The notes beneath the pieces were generated by a model. That model ran no database searches, was not told where the DNA came from, and saw only the letters and a list, made by a program, of their open reading frames with translations. From JACRAR01 sp041674385 (GTDB lineage Bacteria > Pseudomonadota > Gammaproteobacteria > Burkholderiales > Rhodocyclaceae): a stretch of 64,000 nt of DNA. Positions 24,329 to 33,608 of the stretch are shown piece by piece. A program made the translations under genes and the position numbers. The stretch spans positions 47,934-111,933 of the forward strand of contig JBAYVU010000006.1 in assembly GCA_041674385.1 (NCBI GenBank). Direction: 5' to 3'. Positions within the stretch are counted from its first letter, which is position 1. Each line of letters starts with the position of its first letter.

Positions 24329-25653
24329 CCGCGCAGCATCTTCTGCATGCCGCCCTTGGCGAACTGTTTCATGACTTTTTGCGTCTGCTCGAACTGCTTC
24401 AGCAGACGATTGACCTCCTGTACCGACACGCCGGCACCCATCGCGATACGACGTTTGCGGCTGGCCTTGAGGATCTCCGGCTTGCTGCGTTCTTGCGCCG
24501 TCATGGAGCAGATGATGCCTTCGATGCGGCGGATCGACTTGTCTTCGACGGCGCCGCCGGCTTGCTGGGCCGCCTGGGCAAACTGTGCCGGCAGTTTCTC
24601 GAGCATCGACGACATGCCGCCCATCTTGCGCATCTGGCCGATTTGCTCCTTGAAATCGTTCAGGTCGAAACTCTTGCCGGATTTCAGCTTCTGTGCGAAA
24701 GCTTGCGCCTTCTGCTGATCGACGCCGCGCTGAGCCTCCTCGACCAGGCCGAGGATGTCGCCCATGCCGAGGATGCGCGAGGCCATGCGCTCGGGGTGAA
24801 ATTCCTCCAGCCCGGTCAGCTTTTCGCCGATCCCGGCGAACTTGATCGGCTTGCCGGTGACATGGCGCACCGACAGCGCGGCGCCGCCGCGCGCATCGCC
24901 GTCGAGCTTGGTGAGGATCACGCCGGTCAATGGCAAGGCCTCGTTGAAGGCCTTGGCGGTATTCACCGCGTCCTGGCCCAGCATGGCGTCGACCACGAAC
25001 AAGGTTTCGATCGGCTTGAGCAGCGCGTGCAGTTCGGTGATCTCGGCCATCATCGCCGCGTCGATGGCCAGGCGGCCGGCGGTATCGACGAAAAGCACGT
25101 CGTAATAATGCTTCCTGGCGTAATCGACCGCCGCAGCGGCGATGGCGGCCGGCTTCTGGCCGGTTTCGGAAGGAAAGAAACCGATGCCGGCCTGGGCCGA
25201 TACGGTCTTCAATTGTTCGATGGCGGCCGGACGATAGACGTCGCAGGACACGGCCAGCACTTTCTTTTTCTGCCGCTCCGCAAGCCACTTGCCGAGTTTG
25301 GCGGTGCTGGTGGTCTTGCCCGAACCCTGCAAGCCCGCCATCAGAATCACTGCCGGCGGCTGCGTCGCGAGATTCAGCCCGCTGCTGGCGCCGCCCATGA
25401 GTTCCGTCAATTCGTGATGCACCACGCCGACCAGGGCTTGGCCGGGGGTAAGCGAGCCGACCACTTCCTGGCCGACCGCTTTTTCCCGGATGTGGGCAAC
25501 CAGCTCCTTGACCACGGGCAGGGCGACGTCGGCTTCGAGCAGGGCCATGCGCACTTCGCGCAGCATGTCGGAAATATTGTCTTCGGTCAGGCGCGCCTGA
25601 CCGCGCAGCGTCTTGACGACCTTGGCGAGTCGTTGGGAGAGATTGTCGAGCAT
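24298..25653 (-). CDS. ffh: Signal recognition particle GTPase Ffh
   Basis: A 451-aa SRP54-type protein that binds 4.5S RNA and signal sequences and targets ribosomes to the membrane. It has the N domain (residues 1-90), the G domain with GLQGSGKTT (107-115), DTAGRL and TKLDGDARGG, and a methionine-rich M domain (from ~300) with RRIEGIICSMTAQER and SRKRRIAMGAGVSV. The C-terminus GMQSMLPGMR overlaps a 33-bp repeat found also at 22004. The gene is divergent from the ypjD-like gene by only 30 bp. Confidence 0.98.
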   Translation of the reverse strand: MLDNLSQRLAKVVKTLRGQARLTEDNISDMLREVRMALLEADVALPVVKELVAHIREKAVGQEVVGSLTPGQALVGVVHHELTELMGGASSGLNLATQPPAVILMAGLQGSGKTTSTAKLGKWLAERQKKKVLAVSCDVYRPAAIEQLKTVSAQAGIGFFPSETGQKPAAIAAAAVDYARKHYYDVLFVDTAGRLAIDAAMMAEITELHALLKPIETLFVVDAMLGQDAVNTAKAFNEALPLTGVILTKLDGDARGGAALSVRHVTGKPIKFAGIGEKLTGLEEFHPERMASRILGMGDILGLVEEAQRGVDQQKAQAFAQKLKSGKSFDLNDFKEQIGQMRKMGGMSSMLEKLPAQFAQAAQQAGGAVEDKSIRRIEGIICSMTAQERSKPEILKASRKRRIAMGAGVSVQEVNRLLKQFEQTQKVMKQFAKGGMQKMLRGMQSMLPGMR

Positions 25654-25683
25654 GGCGATAACTGGGGACGATTAAGGTAAACT

Positions 25684-26517
25684 GTGCGGATGCCGATTCT
25701 ACTGCATCTCCTTGCGGCTGCCCTGTATGCCGGACTGGCAGCTCATTTCTGGCACAGGCGCTGGCGTGGCGCGGTGCTGGCGCAGCCGCTCGACGGCCTG
25801 CTGCCATGGGAGCGCATATTGCTGCTGGGTGCGCTGGCGCTGCACGGCACCACCCTGGTCCAGGAAATTTTCGCCGACGGCGCAATGCGTTTTGGCTTCT
25901 CGGTGGCCTTGTCGCTGATGCTGTGGCTGGCGATCATGCTTTACTGGATCGAAAGCTTCTATGCCCGCATGGAAGGACTGCAAATTCTCGGCCTGCCGCT
26001 GGCGACCATCTGCGTGTTGTTGCCGGCGCTGTTCCCCGGCCAGCATTTGCTGATCAACGCCGATTCGATAGCGTTTCGTGCCCACTTCCTGATGGCGATG
26101 CTGGCCTACAGCCTGTTCACGCTGGCCGCCATGCACGCGCTGTTGATGGCGGTGGCCGAAAAGAACCTGCATAAAGGCCGCTTGTCGCCACTGCTGGCCA
26201 GTCTGCCGCCATTGCTGACCATGGAAACCTTGTTGTTCCGCATCATCCACATAGCCTTCGTGTTGCTGACACTGACGCTGCTCTCAGGGATATTCTTTTC
26301 CGAGACGGTGTTCGGCAAGGCGCTCTCTTTCAATCACAAGACCATTTTCGCCATTCTCTCCTGGCTGATCTTCGGCGCGCTTCTGCTCGGCCGCCACCTC
26401 TACGGATGGCGCGGACGTCAGGCGCTGCGCTGGACGCTGGCCGGTTTCGCCGCGCTGCTGCTGACTTATGTCGGCTACCGCTTCGTATTGGAAGTGATTC
26501 TCGGCCGAGTGGCCTGA
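25684..26517 (+). CDS. ypjD: YpjD/CcsA-type inner membrane protein
   Basis: A 277-aa protein with about eight predicted membrane segments (ILLHLLAAALYAGLA, MLWLAIMLYWIESFY, AHFLMAMLAYSLFTLAAMHALLMAV, FAALLLTYVGYRFVLEV). It belongs to the cytochrome c assembly (CcsA/HemX-like) superfamily. The order ffh - ypjD - corB-type gene is conserved in many proteobacteria, including E. coli. The E. coli relative is linked to magnesium/cobalt efflux genes by location; its biochemical role is not established. Confidence 0.87.
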   Translation: MRMPILLHLLAAALYAGLAAHFWHRRWRGAVLAQPLDGLLPWERILLLGALALHGTTLVQEIFADGAMRFGFSVALSLMLWLAIMLYWIESFYARMEGLQILGLPLATICVLLPALFPGQHLLINADSIAFRAHFLMAMLAYSLFTLAAMHALLMAVAEKNLHKGRLSPLLASLPPLLTMETLLFRIIHIAFVLLTLTLLSGIFFSETVFGKALSFNHKTIFAILSWLIFGALLLGRHLYGWRGRQALRWTLAGFAALLLTYVGYRFVLEVILGRVA

Positions 26518-26537
26518 CCCCCGATCTTCGTCACCCG

Positions 26538-27824
26538 ATGGACGAAATACCGCTTTCCGCCCAGTTCGTCGCGCTCGCCGTTTTGCTGGTTTTCTCGGGC
26601 TTTTTCTCCATGGCGGAAACGGCCATGATGGCCACCAACCGCCATCGTTTGCGCCATATGGCCCAGCATGGCCAACGCAGCGCATCCCTGGCGCTCGCCT
26701 TGCTGGGAAAAACCGACAAGTTGCTGGGCGTGATCCTGCTTGGCAATACCCTGATCAATGCCGCCGCCGCAATGCTCACCGGCCATATCGTGCTGATCCT
26801 GTTCGGCCAGGAAAAATGGGCCCTCGAAGCCGGCACCCTGTTCGTCACCTTCTGCCTGCTGGTGTTTTCGGAAATCACTCCCAAGGTGATCGGTGCCACT
26901 TATCCGGACTGGTTGGCCCCGCGCATCAGTTATCTGCTTGCACCGCTGTTGCGCATTGCTTATCCAATCATCTGGTTCGTCAACCTGTTTGTCGTGGCAC
27001 TGCTGAAGCTGCTGCATTTGCAACCCAAGCCAGGACAGGACAGGCATCGTTTGTCCCCCGAGGAACTGCGCGGTCTGGTGCTGGAAGCCGGGCACTTCAT
27101 CCCGCATCAGCACCAGACCATGCTGCTCAACCTGTTCGACCTCGAACACATTTGCGTCGAGGACATCATGACGCCGCGCGGCGAGATCGAGGCCATCGAC
27201 ATCCGCGCACCGATCGAACAGATCCGCGAGCAGCTCGGCACCAGCTTCCACCGCCGGCTGCCCGTCTATGACGGCGACCCCGACAATGTCATTGGCATTT
27301 TGCTGCAGCGCCGGCTGCTGGCCAGCGCCTTGGTCGCGGATTTGAGCATAGAAGTCCTGCGCGAACACCTCGTCGAGCCCTATTTCATCCCGGCGGCGAC
27401 CACGGTCTACGCCCAACTGCAGTTCTTCCGGGAAAACCGCCAGCATTTCGGTCTGGTCGTCGACGAGTACGGCGAGATCGAAGGCCTGGTCACACTCGAA
27501 GACATCATCGAGGAAATCATCGGCAAGTTCACTACCGGCATGCCGGTCAATAGCAGCGAGTTGGCCTGGGATAAGCAGGAAGACGGCGAAAGCCTGCTGG
27601 TCGACGGCAGCCGCAGCCTGCGCGAATTGAACCGCGCCCTCGAACTGAATTTTCCGCTGGACGGGCCGAAGACCCTGAACGGCCTGATCCTGGAGCATTT
27701 GCAGGATATTCCCGAATCGGGCGTGAGCGTGAAGATCAGTGGCGTGCCGATGGAAATCGTCCAGACTCAGCATCGTCGCATCCGCATGGTGCGACTCTTC
27801 AAACCCGCATCATCCAATCTCTGA
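26538..27824 (+). CDS. corB: CorB/HlyC-CorC family protein (DUF21-CBS-CorC_HlyC)
   Basis: A 428-aa protein, the same size as the E. coli family member. The N-terminal DUF21 membrane domain (residues 1-180; LLVFSGFFSMAETAMMATNRHRL) is followed by two CBS domains (VEDIMTPRGEIEAIDIR and FGLVVDEYGEIEGLVTLEDIIEEIIG) and a C-terminal CorC_HlyC domain. The family is linked to Mg2+/Co2+ efflux. The start at 26538 lies 20 nt after ypjD; the long frame from 26406 overlaps that gene and is rejected. Confidence 0.92.
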   Translation: MDEIPLSAQFVALAVLLVFSGFFSMAETAMMATNRHRLRHMAQHGQRSASLALALLGKTDKLLGVILLGNTLINAAAAMLTGHIVLILFGQEKWALEAGTLFVTFCLLVFSEITPKVIGATYPDWLAPRISYLLAPLLRIAYPIIWFVNLFVVALLKLLHLQPKPGQDRHRLSPEELRGLVLEAGHFIPHQHQTMLLNLFDLEHICVEDIMTPRGEIEAIDIRAPIEQIREQLGTSFHRRLPVYDGDPDNVIGILLQRRLLASALVADLSIEVLREHLVEPYFIPAATTVYAQLQFFRENRQHFGLVVDEYGEIEGLVTLEDIIEEIIGKFTTGMPVNSSELAWDKQEDGESLLVDGSRSLRELNRALELNFPLDGPKTLNGLILEHLQDIPESGVSVKISGVPMEIVQTQHRRIRMVRLFKPASSNL

Positions 27825-28018
27825 ACCTAGCCAGTCTTTACAAACGCTTTGGGTCGAGGCATGATCAAGGCACGCTTTTCAATGTGGTCATCACAACTGC
27901 ACAGAGTAGACTCTCTGGCCGCGTACTGACACACTTCGGCATCTGGCGAGTGATACAGAACATTGTTTTGCCGGCGCAGGCACTTGCCGGCAGAAACGCT
28001 TAAGGGGAGGCAACAGTA

Positions 28019-29254
28019 ATGGCTAGCGTCGCCAAGACAAGCAAGAAAGAAGAGAAAACCACAGAAGCCAGCTTCGCCTGGGAAGGCAAGGATAAGACCG
28101 GCAAGCTCGTCCGCGGCGAAATACGCTCGGGCAGCAAAACCATGGTGCAGGCGACATTGCGCCGCCAGGGCATAATGGTGACCAAGATCAAGAAGCAAGG
28201 TGCGGGGGGCGGCGGCAAGGTCACCGAGAAGGACATCACCCTATTTACGCGCCAGCTCGCCACCATGATGAAAGCCGGCGTGCCGTTGTTGCAGTCCTTC
28301 GAAATTGTCGGCAAAGGCGCCGGCAACCCGGCGGTCGGCAAACTGCTCATGGACATCAAGACCGATGTCGAAGGCGGCTCCAGCCTGACCCTGGCCTTCC
28401 GCAAGTACCCGCTGTATTTCGATGCGCTGTTCTGCAACCTGGTGGGCGCCGGAGAGCAAGCCGGTATCCTGGACTCGCTGCTCGATCGTCTGGCCACCTA
28501 CAAGGAGAAAATCCAGTCCATCAAGGGCAAGATCAAGTCCGCGCTGTTCTATCCGATCGCCATCATCGTGGTCGCCTTCATCATCGTGGCGGTGATCATG
28601 ATTTTCGTGATCCCGCAGTTCAAAGCCATTTTCTCCACCTTCGGCGCCGATCTGCCCACGCCCACCGTGGTGCTCATCACCATATCCGACGCGTTTATCG
28701 CCAACTGGTACCTGATCTTCGGCGGCATCGGCGGCAGCGTTTATGGTTTCTTTTATACCTGGAAACGCTCATTGGCGATGCAGATCATCATGGATCGGGT
28801 CATGCTGAAACTCCCTGTGTTCGGCGATCTGATACGCAAGGCCACCATCGCACGCTGGACCCGCACACTGTCCACCATGTTCGCCGCCGGCGTACCGCTG
28901 GTGGAAGCGCTCGATTCGGTGGCCGGCGCCGCCGGCAACCATATCTATATGCTGGCGACCAAGCAGATCAAGAACGACGTCAGTACCGGCCAGAACCTGA
29001 CCGTGTCGATGCAAAACACCAATTTGTTCCCCAGCATGGTGATCCAGATGGTCTCCATCGGCGAAGAATCCGGCCAACTCGACGGCATGCTCGGCAAAGT
29101 CGCCGACTTCTTCGAGGCGGAAGTCGACGATGCCGTGGAAGCGCTCTCCAGCCTGATGGAACCGATGATCATGGTGGTGCTCGGAACGCTGATCGGCGGC
29201 ATGGTGGTGGCGATGTATCTGCCGATCTTCAAGCTCGGCGCAATTGCCGGCTAG
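28019..29254 (+). CDS. pilC: Type IV pilus inner membrane platform protein PilC
   Basis: A 411-aa T2SF-family protein: SFAWEGKDKTGKLVRGEI, then two repeats of the helical T2SF domain with FTRQLATMMKAGVPLLQSFE and WTRTLSTMFAAGVPLVEAL. It has three membrane segments (IAIIVVAFIIVAVIMIFVI near residue 185, WYLIFGGIGGSVYGFFY, and a C-terminal VVLGTLIGGMVVAMYLPI). PilC anchors the pilus motor ATPases. The usual upstream partner pilB is absent; corB precedes it across a 194-bp gap. A GGGGAGG ribosome site precedes the start. Confidence 0.95.
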   Translation: MASVAKTSKKEEKTTEASFAWEGKDKTGKLVRGEIRSGSKTMVQATLRRQGIMVTKIKKQGAGGGGKVTEKDITLFTRQLATMMKAGVPLLQSFEIVGKGAGNPAVGKLLMDIKTDVEGGSSLTLAFRKYPLYFDALFCNLVGAGEQAGILDSLLDRLATYKEKIQSIKGKIKSALFYPIAIIVVAFIIVAVIMIFVIPQFKAIFSTFGADLPTPTVVLITISDAFIANWYLIFGGIGGSVYGFFYTWKRSLAMQIIMDRVMLKLPVFGDLIRKATIARWTRTLSTMFAAGVPLVEALDSVAGAAGNHIYMLATKQIKNDVSTGQNLTVSMQNTNLFPSMVIQMVSIGEESGQLDGMLGKVADFFEAEVDDAVEALSSLMEPMIMVVLGTLIGGMVVAMYLPIFKLGAIAG

Positions 29255-29282
29255 CACCCCCAAAAACCAAGTCGGGCACCAG
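29252..29282 (+). repeat. Dispersed repeat, copy 1 (starts at pilC stop codon)
   Basis: Begins with the TAG stop of pilC and ends with the shared 3' core CGGGCACCAG. Related to 29283-29309 and 37876-37905. Confidence 0.65.
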
Positions 29283-29309
29283 TACCCTAAAATCAAGGTC
29301 GGGCACCAG
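29283..29309 (+). repeat. Dispersed repeat, copy 2
   Basis: Tandem to copy 1, with the shared segment TCAAGGTCGGGCACCAG, just before pilD. Confidence 0.65.
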
Positions 29310-29325
29310 CTAAACCAATCCAAGC

Positions 29326-30192
29326 ATGGCACTCCATTCCCTCGCCGAACTCCTTGCACTGCCTGCCTATCTGGCCTTTGCCTGCCTGCTGCTCGGGCTC
29401 ATGGTCGGCAGCTTCCTGAATGTGGTCATCCATCGTCTGCCGCAGATGATGCAGCGCGACTGGCAGGCACAGTGCGCGGAACTGCGCGGCGAAACCCCGC
29501 CGCAACAAGAAAAGTTTTCCCTGGCAGTGCCGCGCTCACGCTGTCCAAAATGCGGCCACATGATTTCCGCTTGGGAAAACATTCCCATCCTGAGCTGGCT
29601 CATCCTGCGAGGCCTTTGCCGAAGCTGCAAAACGCCCATTTCCATCCGCTACCCGCTGGTCGAGGCGGCCACCGGCCTGCTTTCGGCTTATGCCGGATGG
29701 CATTTCGGTCCGAGCCTGGCGGGAGCCGGTGCGCTGCTGTTCCTGTGGTGCATGATCGCGCTGACTTTCATCGATTTCGATACCCAGCTGCTACCCGACG
29801 ACATCACCCTGCCGCTGCTTTGGGCCGGCTTGCTGATCAATCTCGCCGGCGGATTCTCCGACTTGCACAGCGCAGTGATAGGCGCCATTGCCGGCTACCT
29901 GGTCTTATGGTGCGTGTACTGGGGATTCAAGCTGACCACTGGCAAGGAAGGCATGGGTTATGGCGATTTCAAGCTGCTGGCGGCCATCGGCGCCTGGCTC
30001 GGCTGGCAAATGCTGCCGTTGACGATCCTGTTCTCCTCCATGGTCGGCGCTGTCGTCGGGATCAGCCTGATCGTATTCACCCGCCGGGGCCGCGATATTC
30101 CGATTCCCTTTGGCCCCTACCTCGCCGCCGCAGGCGTCATCGCTTTATTCTGGGGAAAACCACTGACCCAGGCCTACCTGCGCCTGACCTGA
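29326..30192 (+). CDS. pilD: Type IV prepilin peptidase PilD
   Basis: A 288-aa A24-family aspartic peptidase and N-methyltransferase that processes prepilins in the inner membrane. It has two CxxC pairs (CPKCGHMISAW, CRSCKTPIS), the catalytic aspartates in TFIDFDTQLLPDD and GYGDFKLLAAIGAWLG, and about seven membrane segments. It follows pilC in the usual order, with the two dispersed repeats filling the gap. Confidence 0.97.
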   Translation: MALHSLAELLALPAYLAFACLLLGLMVGSFLNVVIHRLPQMMQRDWQAQCAELRGETPPQQEKFSLAVPRSRCPKCGHMISAWENIPILSWLILRGLCRSCKTPISIRYPLVEAATGLLSAYAGWHFGPSLAGAGALLFLWCMIALTFIDFDTQLLPDDITLPLLWAGLLINLAGGFSDLHSAVIGAIAGYLVLWCVYWGFKLTTGKEGMGYGDFKLLAAIGAWLGWQMLPLTILFSSMVGAVVGISLIVFTRRGRDIPIPFGPYLAAAGVIALFWGKPLTQAYLRLT

Positions 30193-30298
30193 GCGCTTGA
30201 AAAAGCGGTGTTCGAGTCCCATATTGGCAATCATAGATCACGCCTAAACCCTTTCAGGTGAGGCGCTTAAGTTATAATTACTCTTTTTGGAGGCAGCC

Positions 30299-30556
30299 AT
30301 GCCTATCTATGCCTACCGTTGCAGCAATTGCAATCACGAAAACGAGGTACTGCAGAAGCTGAGCGACGCCCAGCTCACCGTCTGCCCCGCCTGCCATCAG
30401 GAGACCTATACCAAGCAACTGACCGCCCCCGGCTTCCAGCTCAAGGGCAGTGGCTGGTATGCGACCGACTTCAAGAGCGGTGCAAGCAAGAATTCCGAAA
30501 GCAAAGCCGAAGCGCCACCTTGCCAGGGGGGTACTGGAGCTTGTGCCTGTCAGTAG
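30299..30556 (+). CDS. FmdB-family zinc ribbon protein
   Basis: An 85-aa protein beginning MPIYAYRCSNCNHENEVLQK with a second CPACHQ, the zinc ribbon of the FmdB family. GGAGG lies 6 nt before ATG 30299. A TATAAT-like -10 is at 30273-30278. The C-terminus is low complexity and ends in CQGGTGACACQ. It sits in the common betaproteobacterial order fmdB - DUF502 - aspS. The role is uncertain despite the name of the family. Confidence 0.9.
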   Translation: MPIYAYRCSNCNHENEVLQKLSDAQLTVCPACHQETYTKQLTAPGFQLKGSGWYATDFKSGASKNSESKAEAPPCQGGTGACACQ

Positions 30557-30587
30557 AGAAGGCACGGCTCGTCCGCCAGGGTACTCG

Positions 30588-31220
30588 ATGAAAAAATACT
30601 TCATCACCGGACTGCTGATATGGGTACCGTTGGCGATCACTGCTTGGGTGCTGACGCTGATCGTCCGCACCATGGATCAGTCGCTGCTGCTGTTGCCGAC
30701 TGCCATCCGTCCGGAAACCCTGTTGGGCATCTATATCCCCGGCATCGGCGCCATCCTGACCTTGCTGGTGGTATTCCTCACCGGCCTCGTCACTGCCAAC
30801 ATCATCGGCCAACGTCTGGTGCGGTTCTGGGAAGGCGTGCTGGCACGCATCCCGGTGGTGAAATCGGTGTATTACAGCGTCAAGCAGGTCTCCGACACCT
30901 TGTTCTCATCCTCCGGCGACGCTTTTCGCAAGGCGTTGCTGGTGCAGTATCCGCGCCCCGGAAGCTGGACGATCGCCTTCATGACCGGCCTGCCCGGCGG
31001 CGATGTCACGCAGCATCTCAAGGGTGATTATGTCAGCGTGTATGTGCCCACCACACCCAATCCGACCTCGGGCTTTTTCCTGATGATGCCGCGCGAGGAT
31101 GTCATCGAGTTGGACATGAGCGTAGACGAAGCGCTCAAATACATCATTTCGATGGGCGTCGTGGCCCCGGCGTTGCGACATCCCCCAGGAATTCTTGCGA
31201 ACCAGGAACACGACCAATAA
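30588..31220 (+). CDS. DUF502 family membrane protein
   Basis: A 210-aa protein with two N-terminal membrane segments (FITGLLIWVPLAITAWVLTL, IGAILTLLVVFLTGLVTANI) and the DUF502 core SVYYSVKQVSDTLFS, FMTGLPGG and YVPTTPNPTSGFFLMMP. The start at 30588 is chosen because the longer frame overlaps the preceding gene. Function is unknown; conserved association with aspS suggests co-expression. Confidence 0.93.
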   Translation: MKKYFITGLLIWVPLAITAWVLTLIVRTMDQSLLLLPTAIRPETLLGIYIPGIGAILTLLVVFLTGLVTANIIGQRLVRFWEGVLARIPVVKSVYYSVKQVSDTLFSSSGDAFRKALLVQYPRPGSWTIAFMTGLPGGDVTQHLKGDYVSVYVPTTPNPTSGFFLMMPREDVIELDMSVDEALKYIISMGVVAPALRHPPGILANQEHDQ

Positions 31221-31306
31221 GCGCAACCAAACCGCCGCTTTGCCCATACCCCCAACCCCGGGTACGCGCAGTAACGGCGCCATTCATACAAACGGAATCA
31301 GGAAAC

Positions 31307-33121
31307 ATGCGAACTCACTATTGCGGCCAGGTCAATGCCAGCCATGTCGACCAGATCGTCACGCTTTGCGGTTGGAACCATCGCCGCCGCGATCATGGCG
31401 GCGTCATTTTCATCGACCTGCGCGACCGCGAAGGCCTGGCGCAGATCGTGTGCGACCCGGACCGCGCCGAGATGTTCGCGCTGGCCGAACAGGTGCGCAA
31501 TGAATTCGTGCTGAAGATCACCGGCAAGGTACGCCGGCGTCCGGCAGGCACCGTCAATCCCAATCTCGCTTCGGGCGAAATAGAGATTCTCTGCCACGAG
31601 CTCGAAGTGCTCAACGCCGCAGTGACGCCGCCTTTCCAGCTCGACGAGGAAAATCTTTCCGAGACGGTACGCTTGACCAACCGCGTGATCGACCTGCGCC
31701 GGCCGCAGATGCAGAAGAATCTGATGCTGCGCTACAAGACCACCATGGCTTGCCGCCGTTACCTCGATGCCAACGGTTTTATCGACATCGAAACCCCCAT
31801 GCTGGGCAAGAGCACACCCGAAGGCGCGCGCGACTACCTGGTGCCTTCGCGCGTCCATCCCGGCCAGTTCTTCGCCCTGCCGCAATCGCCGCAGTTGTTC
31901 AAGCAGCTGCTGATGGTGGCGGGATTCGACCGCTACTACCAGATCGTCAAATGTTTCCGCGACGAGGACCTGCGTGCCGACCGGCAGCCGGAGTTCACCC
32001 AGATCGACGTCGAGACCTCCTTCCTCGACGAGACCCAGATCACGGGCTTGATGGAAGGCATGATCCGCGACGTGTTCAGGGAAACCCTCACAGTCGAACT
32101 GCCCGATCCGTTCCCGCGCATGACCTATGCCGAAGCCATGCGCCGTTTTGGTTCCGACAAGCCCGACTTGCGCGTCACGCTGGAGTTGACCGAACTCACC
32201 GATGCCGTCAAGGACGTTGCCTTTAAAGTCTTCAGCGGCCCGGCCAACACGCCCGGCGGACGGGTGGCCGGTCTGCGCATCCCCGGCGGCGGCGCCGGCG
32301 ATAATGCGCTGACGCGCGGCGAGATCGACGCTTACTCCGAATTTGTCAAGATTTACGGCGCCAAAGGGCTGGCCTATATCAAGGTCAACGATGCCAGCCA
32401 GCCCAACGAGAACGGCCTGCAGTCGCCGATAGTCAAGAACCTGCATGAAGCCGCCTTGAAGACCATCATCGAGCAGTGCGGCGCCAAGAGCGGCGACCTG
32501 ATCTTCTTCGGCGCCGGCACGGCCAAGATAGTCAATGATGCGCTTGGCGCATTGCGCACGAAGATCGGTCACGAAAGGAAGTTCCTGACCGGCGAGGCTT
32601 GGCGGCCGCTCTGGGTGGTCGATTTCCCGATGTTCGAATATGACGAGGAAAACCAGCGCTGGTCGGCTTGCCACCACCCCTTCACCAGCCCCAAGGACGG
32701 CCACGAAGATCTGCTCGAGTCCGATCCGGGCGCCTGCCTGGCCAAAGCCTACGACTTGGCGCTGAACGGTTGGGAGATCGGCGGTGGTTCGGTGCGGATA
32801 CACCGCGAGGCGGTGCAGAGCAAGGTGTTCCGCGCGCTCGGCATCGGCGCCGAGGAAGCCCAGCTCAAATTCGGGTTCCTGCTCGATGCCCTGAAGTATG
32901 GCGCGCCTCCGCACGGTGGCCTGGCTTTCGGCCTGGATCGCATCGTCACCATGATGACGGGCTCCGAGTCGATCCGCGATGTCATCGCCTTCCCCAAGAC
33001 CCAGCGCGCCCAGTGCCTGCTGACCGACGCTCCCTCCGAAGTCGACGAGAAACAGTTGCGCGAACTGCATATCCGCCTGCGTCAGAAAGTCGAAACCCAG
33101 GTCGAGGTAGGAAAAAAGTAA
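31307..33121 (+). CDS. aspS: Aspartyl-tRNA synthetase
   Basis: A 604-aa bacterial-type class II synthetase. It has the N-terminal anticodon-binding OB fold (VTLCGWNHRRRDHGGVIFIDLRD), motif 2 with FRDEDLRADRQPEFTQIDVE, the GAD insertion domain (about 290-420), and motif 3 GGLAFGLDRIVTMM. It may also charge tRNA-Asn in species that use GatCAB, which cannot be judged here. Confidence 0.98.
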   Translation: MRTHYCGQVNASHVDQIVTLCGWNHRRRDHGGVIFIDLRDREGLAQIVCDPDRAEMFALAEQVRNEFVLKITGKVRRRPAGTVNPNLASGEIEILCHELEVLNAAVTPPFQLDEENLSETVRLTNRVIDLRRPQMQKNLMLRYKTTMACRRYLDANGFIDIETPMLGKSTPEGARDYLVPSRVHPGQFFALPQSPQLFKQLLMVAGFDRYYQIVKCFRDEDLRADRQPEFTQIDVETSFLDETQITGLMEGMIRDVFRETLTVELPDPFPRMTYAEAMRRFGSDKPDLRVTLELTELTDAVKDVAFKVFSGPANTPGGRVAGLRIPGGGAGDNALTRGEIDAYSEFVKIYGAKGLAYIKVNDASQPNENGLQSPIVKNLHEAALKTIIEQCGAKSGDLIFFGAGTAKIVNDALGALRTKIGHERKFLTGEAWRPLWVVDFPMFEYDEENQRWSACHHPFTSPKDGHEDLLESDPGACLAKAYDLALNGWEIGGGSVRIHREAVQSKVFRALGIGAEEAQLKFGFLLDALKYGAPPHGGLAFGLDRIVTMMTGSESIRDVIAFPKTQRAQCLLTDAPSEVDEKQLRELHIRLRQKVETQVEVGKK

Positions 33122-33140
33122 TCCGACCACATGCTTGAAC

Positions 33141-33608
33141 ATGTGGGAGAAGGCCATCGCTTCCGACCAAGCCTGCGAGTTGTGCCTGAAGCCGGGCGGC
33201 GACATTCTCTGGGAAGATGAACGCTGTCGCGTGATACGCGTGGGCGGCAAAGAAGGGGCAGACTACCCCGGCTTCTGCCGCGTGATCTGGTGCAAGCATG
33301 TACGCGAAATGAGCGACCTGCCTGCCGTCGATCGCAATCACTTGATGGCGCTGGTCTATGCGACCGAGTCTGCGCTGCGTTCGCTGTATCGACCCGAAAA
33401 GATCAATCTGGCCAGTCTCGGCAACCTGGTCCCCCATCTGCACTGGCATGTGATCCCGCGTTTTGCCGACGACCCGCAGTTTCCGGCGCCGATATGGGCA
33501 AGCAAAACTGGCCGGCCTGTCCCGGCCCGGAGTCGCCCAGCGATCGACAACCTGAGCCTGTGCCAGGCAATCAGCCAAGCATTGGCGACCGATCGAAGGG
33601 GATCATAG
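33141..33608 (+). CDS. HIT family protein
   Basis: A 155-aa nucleotide-binding hydrolase of the HIT superfamily. The histidine triad reads HLHWHVIPRF (~110-119), and CELCLKPGGDILWEDERCRV near the N-terminus has the CxxC often seen in these proteins. The start is ATG 33141 or TTG 33135; both fall in a 7-bp hairpin (33127-33146) and no clear ribosome site is seen. The stop overlaps the convergent phoR stop by 6 nt. Confidence 0.88.
   Translation: MWEKAIASDQACELCLKPGGDILWEDERCRVIRVGGKEGADYPGFCRVIWCKHVREMSDLPAVDRNHLMALVYATESALRSLYRPEKINLASLGNLVPHLHWHVIPRFADDPQFPAPIWASKTGRPVPARSRPAIDNLSLCQAISQALATDRRGS

Noticed and set aside
24016..25680. 554-aa open frame on the plus strand
   Set aside because: It is the antisense of ffh, His/Leu/Gly-rich, with no domain.
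31298..33250. 650-aa open frame on the minus strand
   Set aside because: Antisense of aspS; composition typical of a shadow frame.
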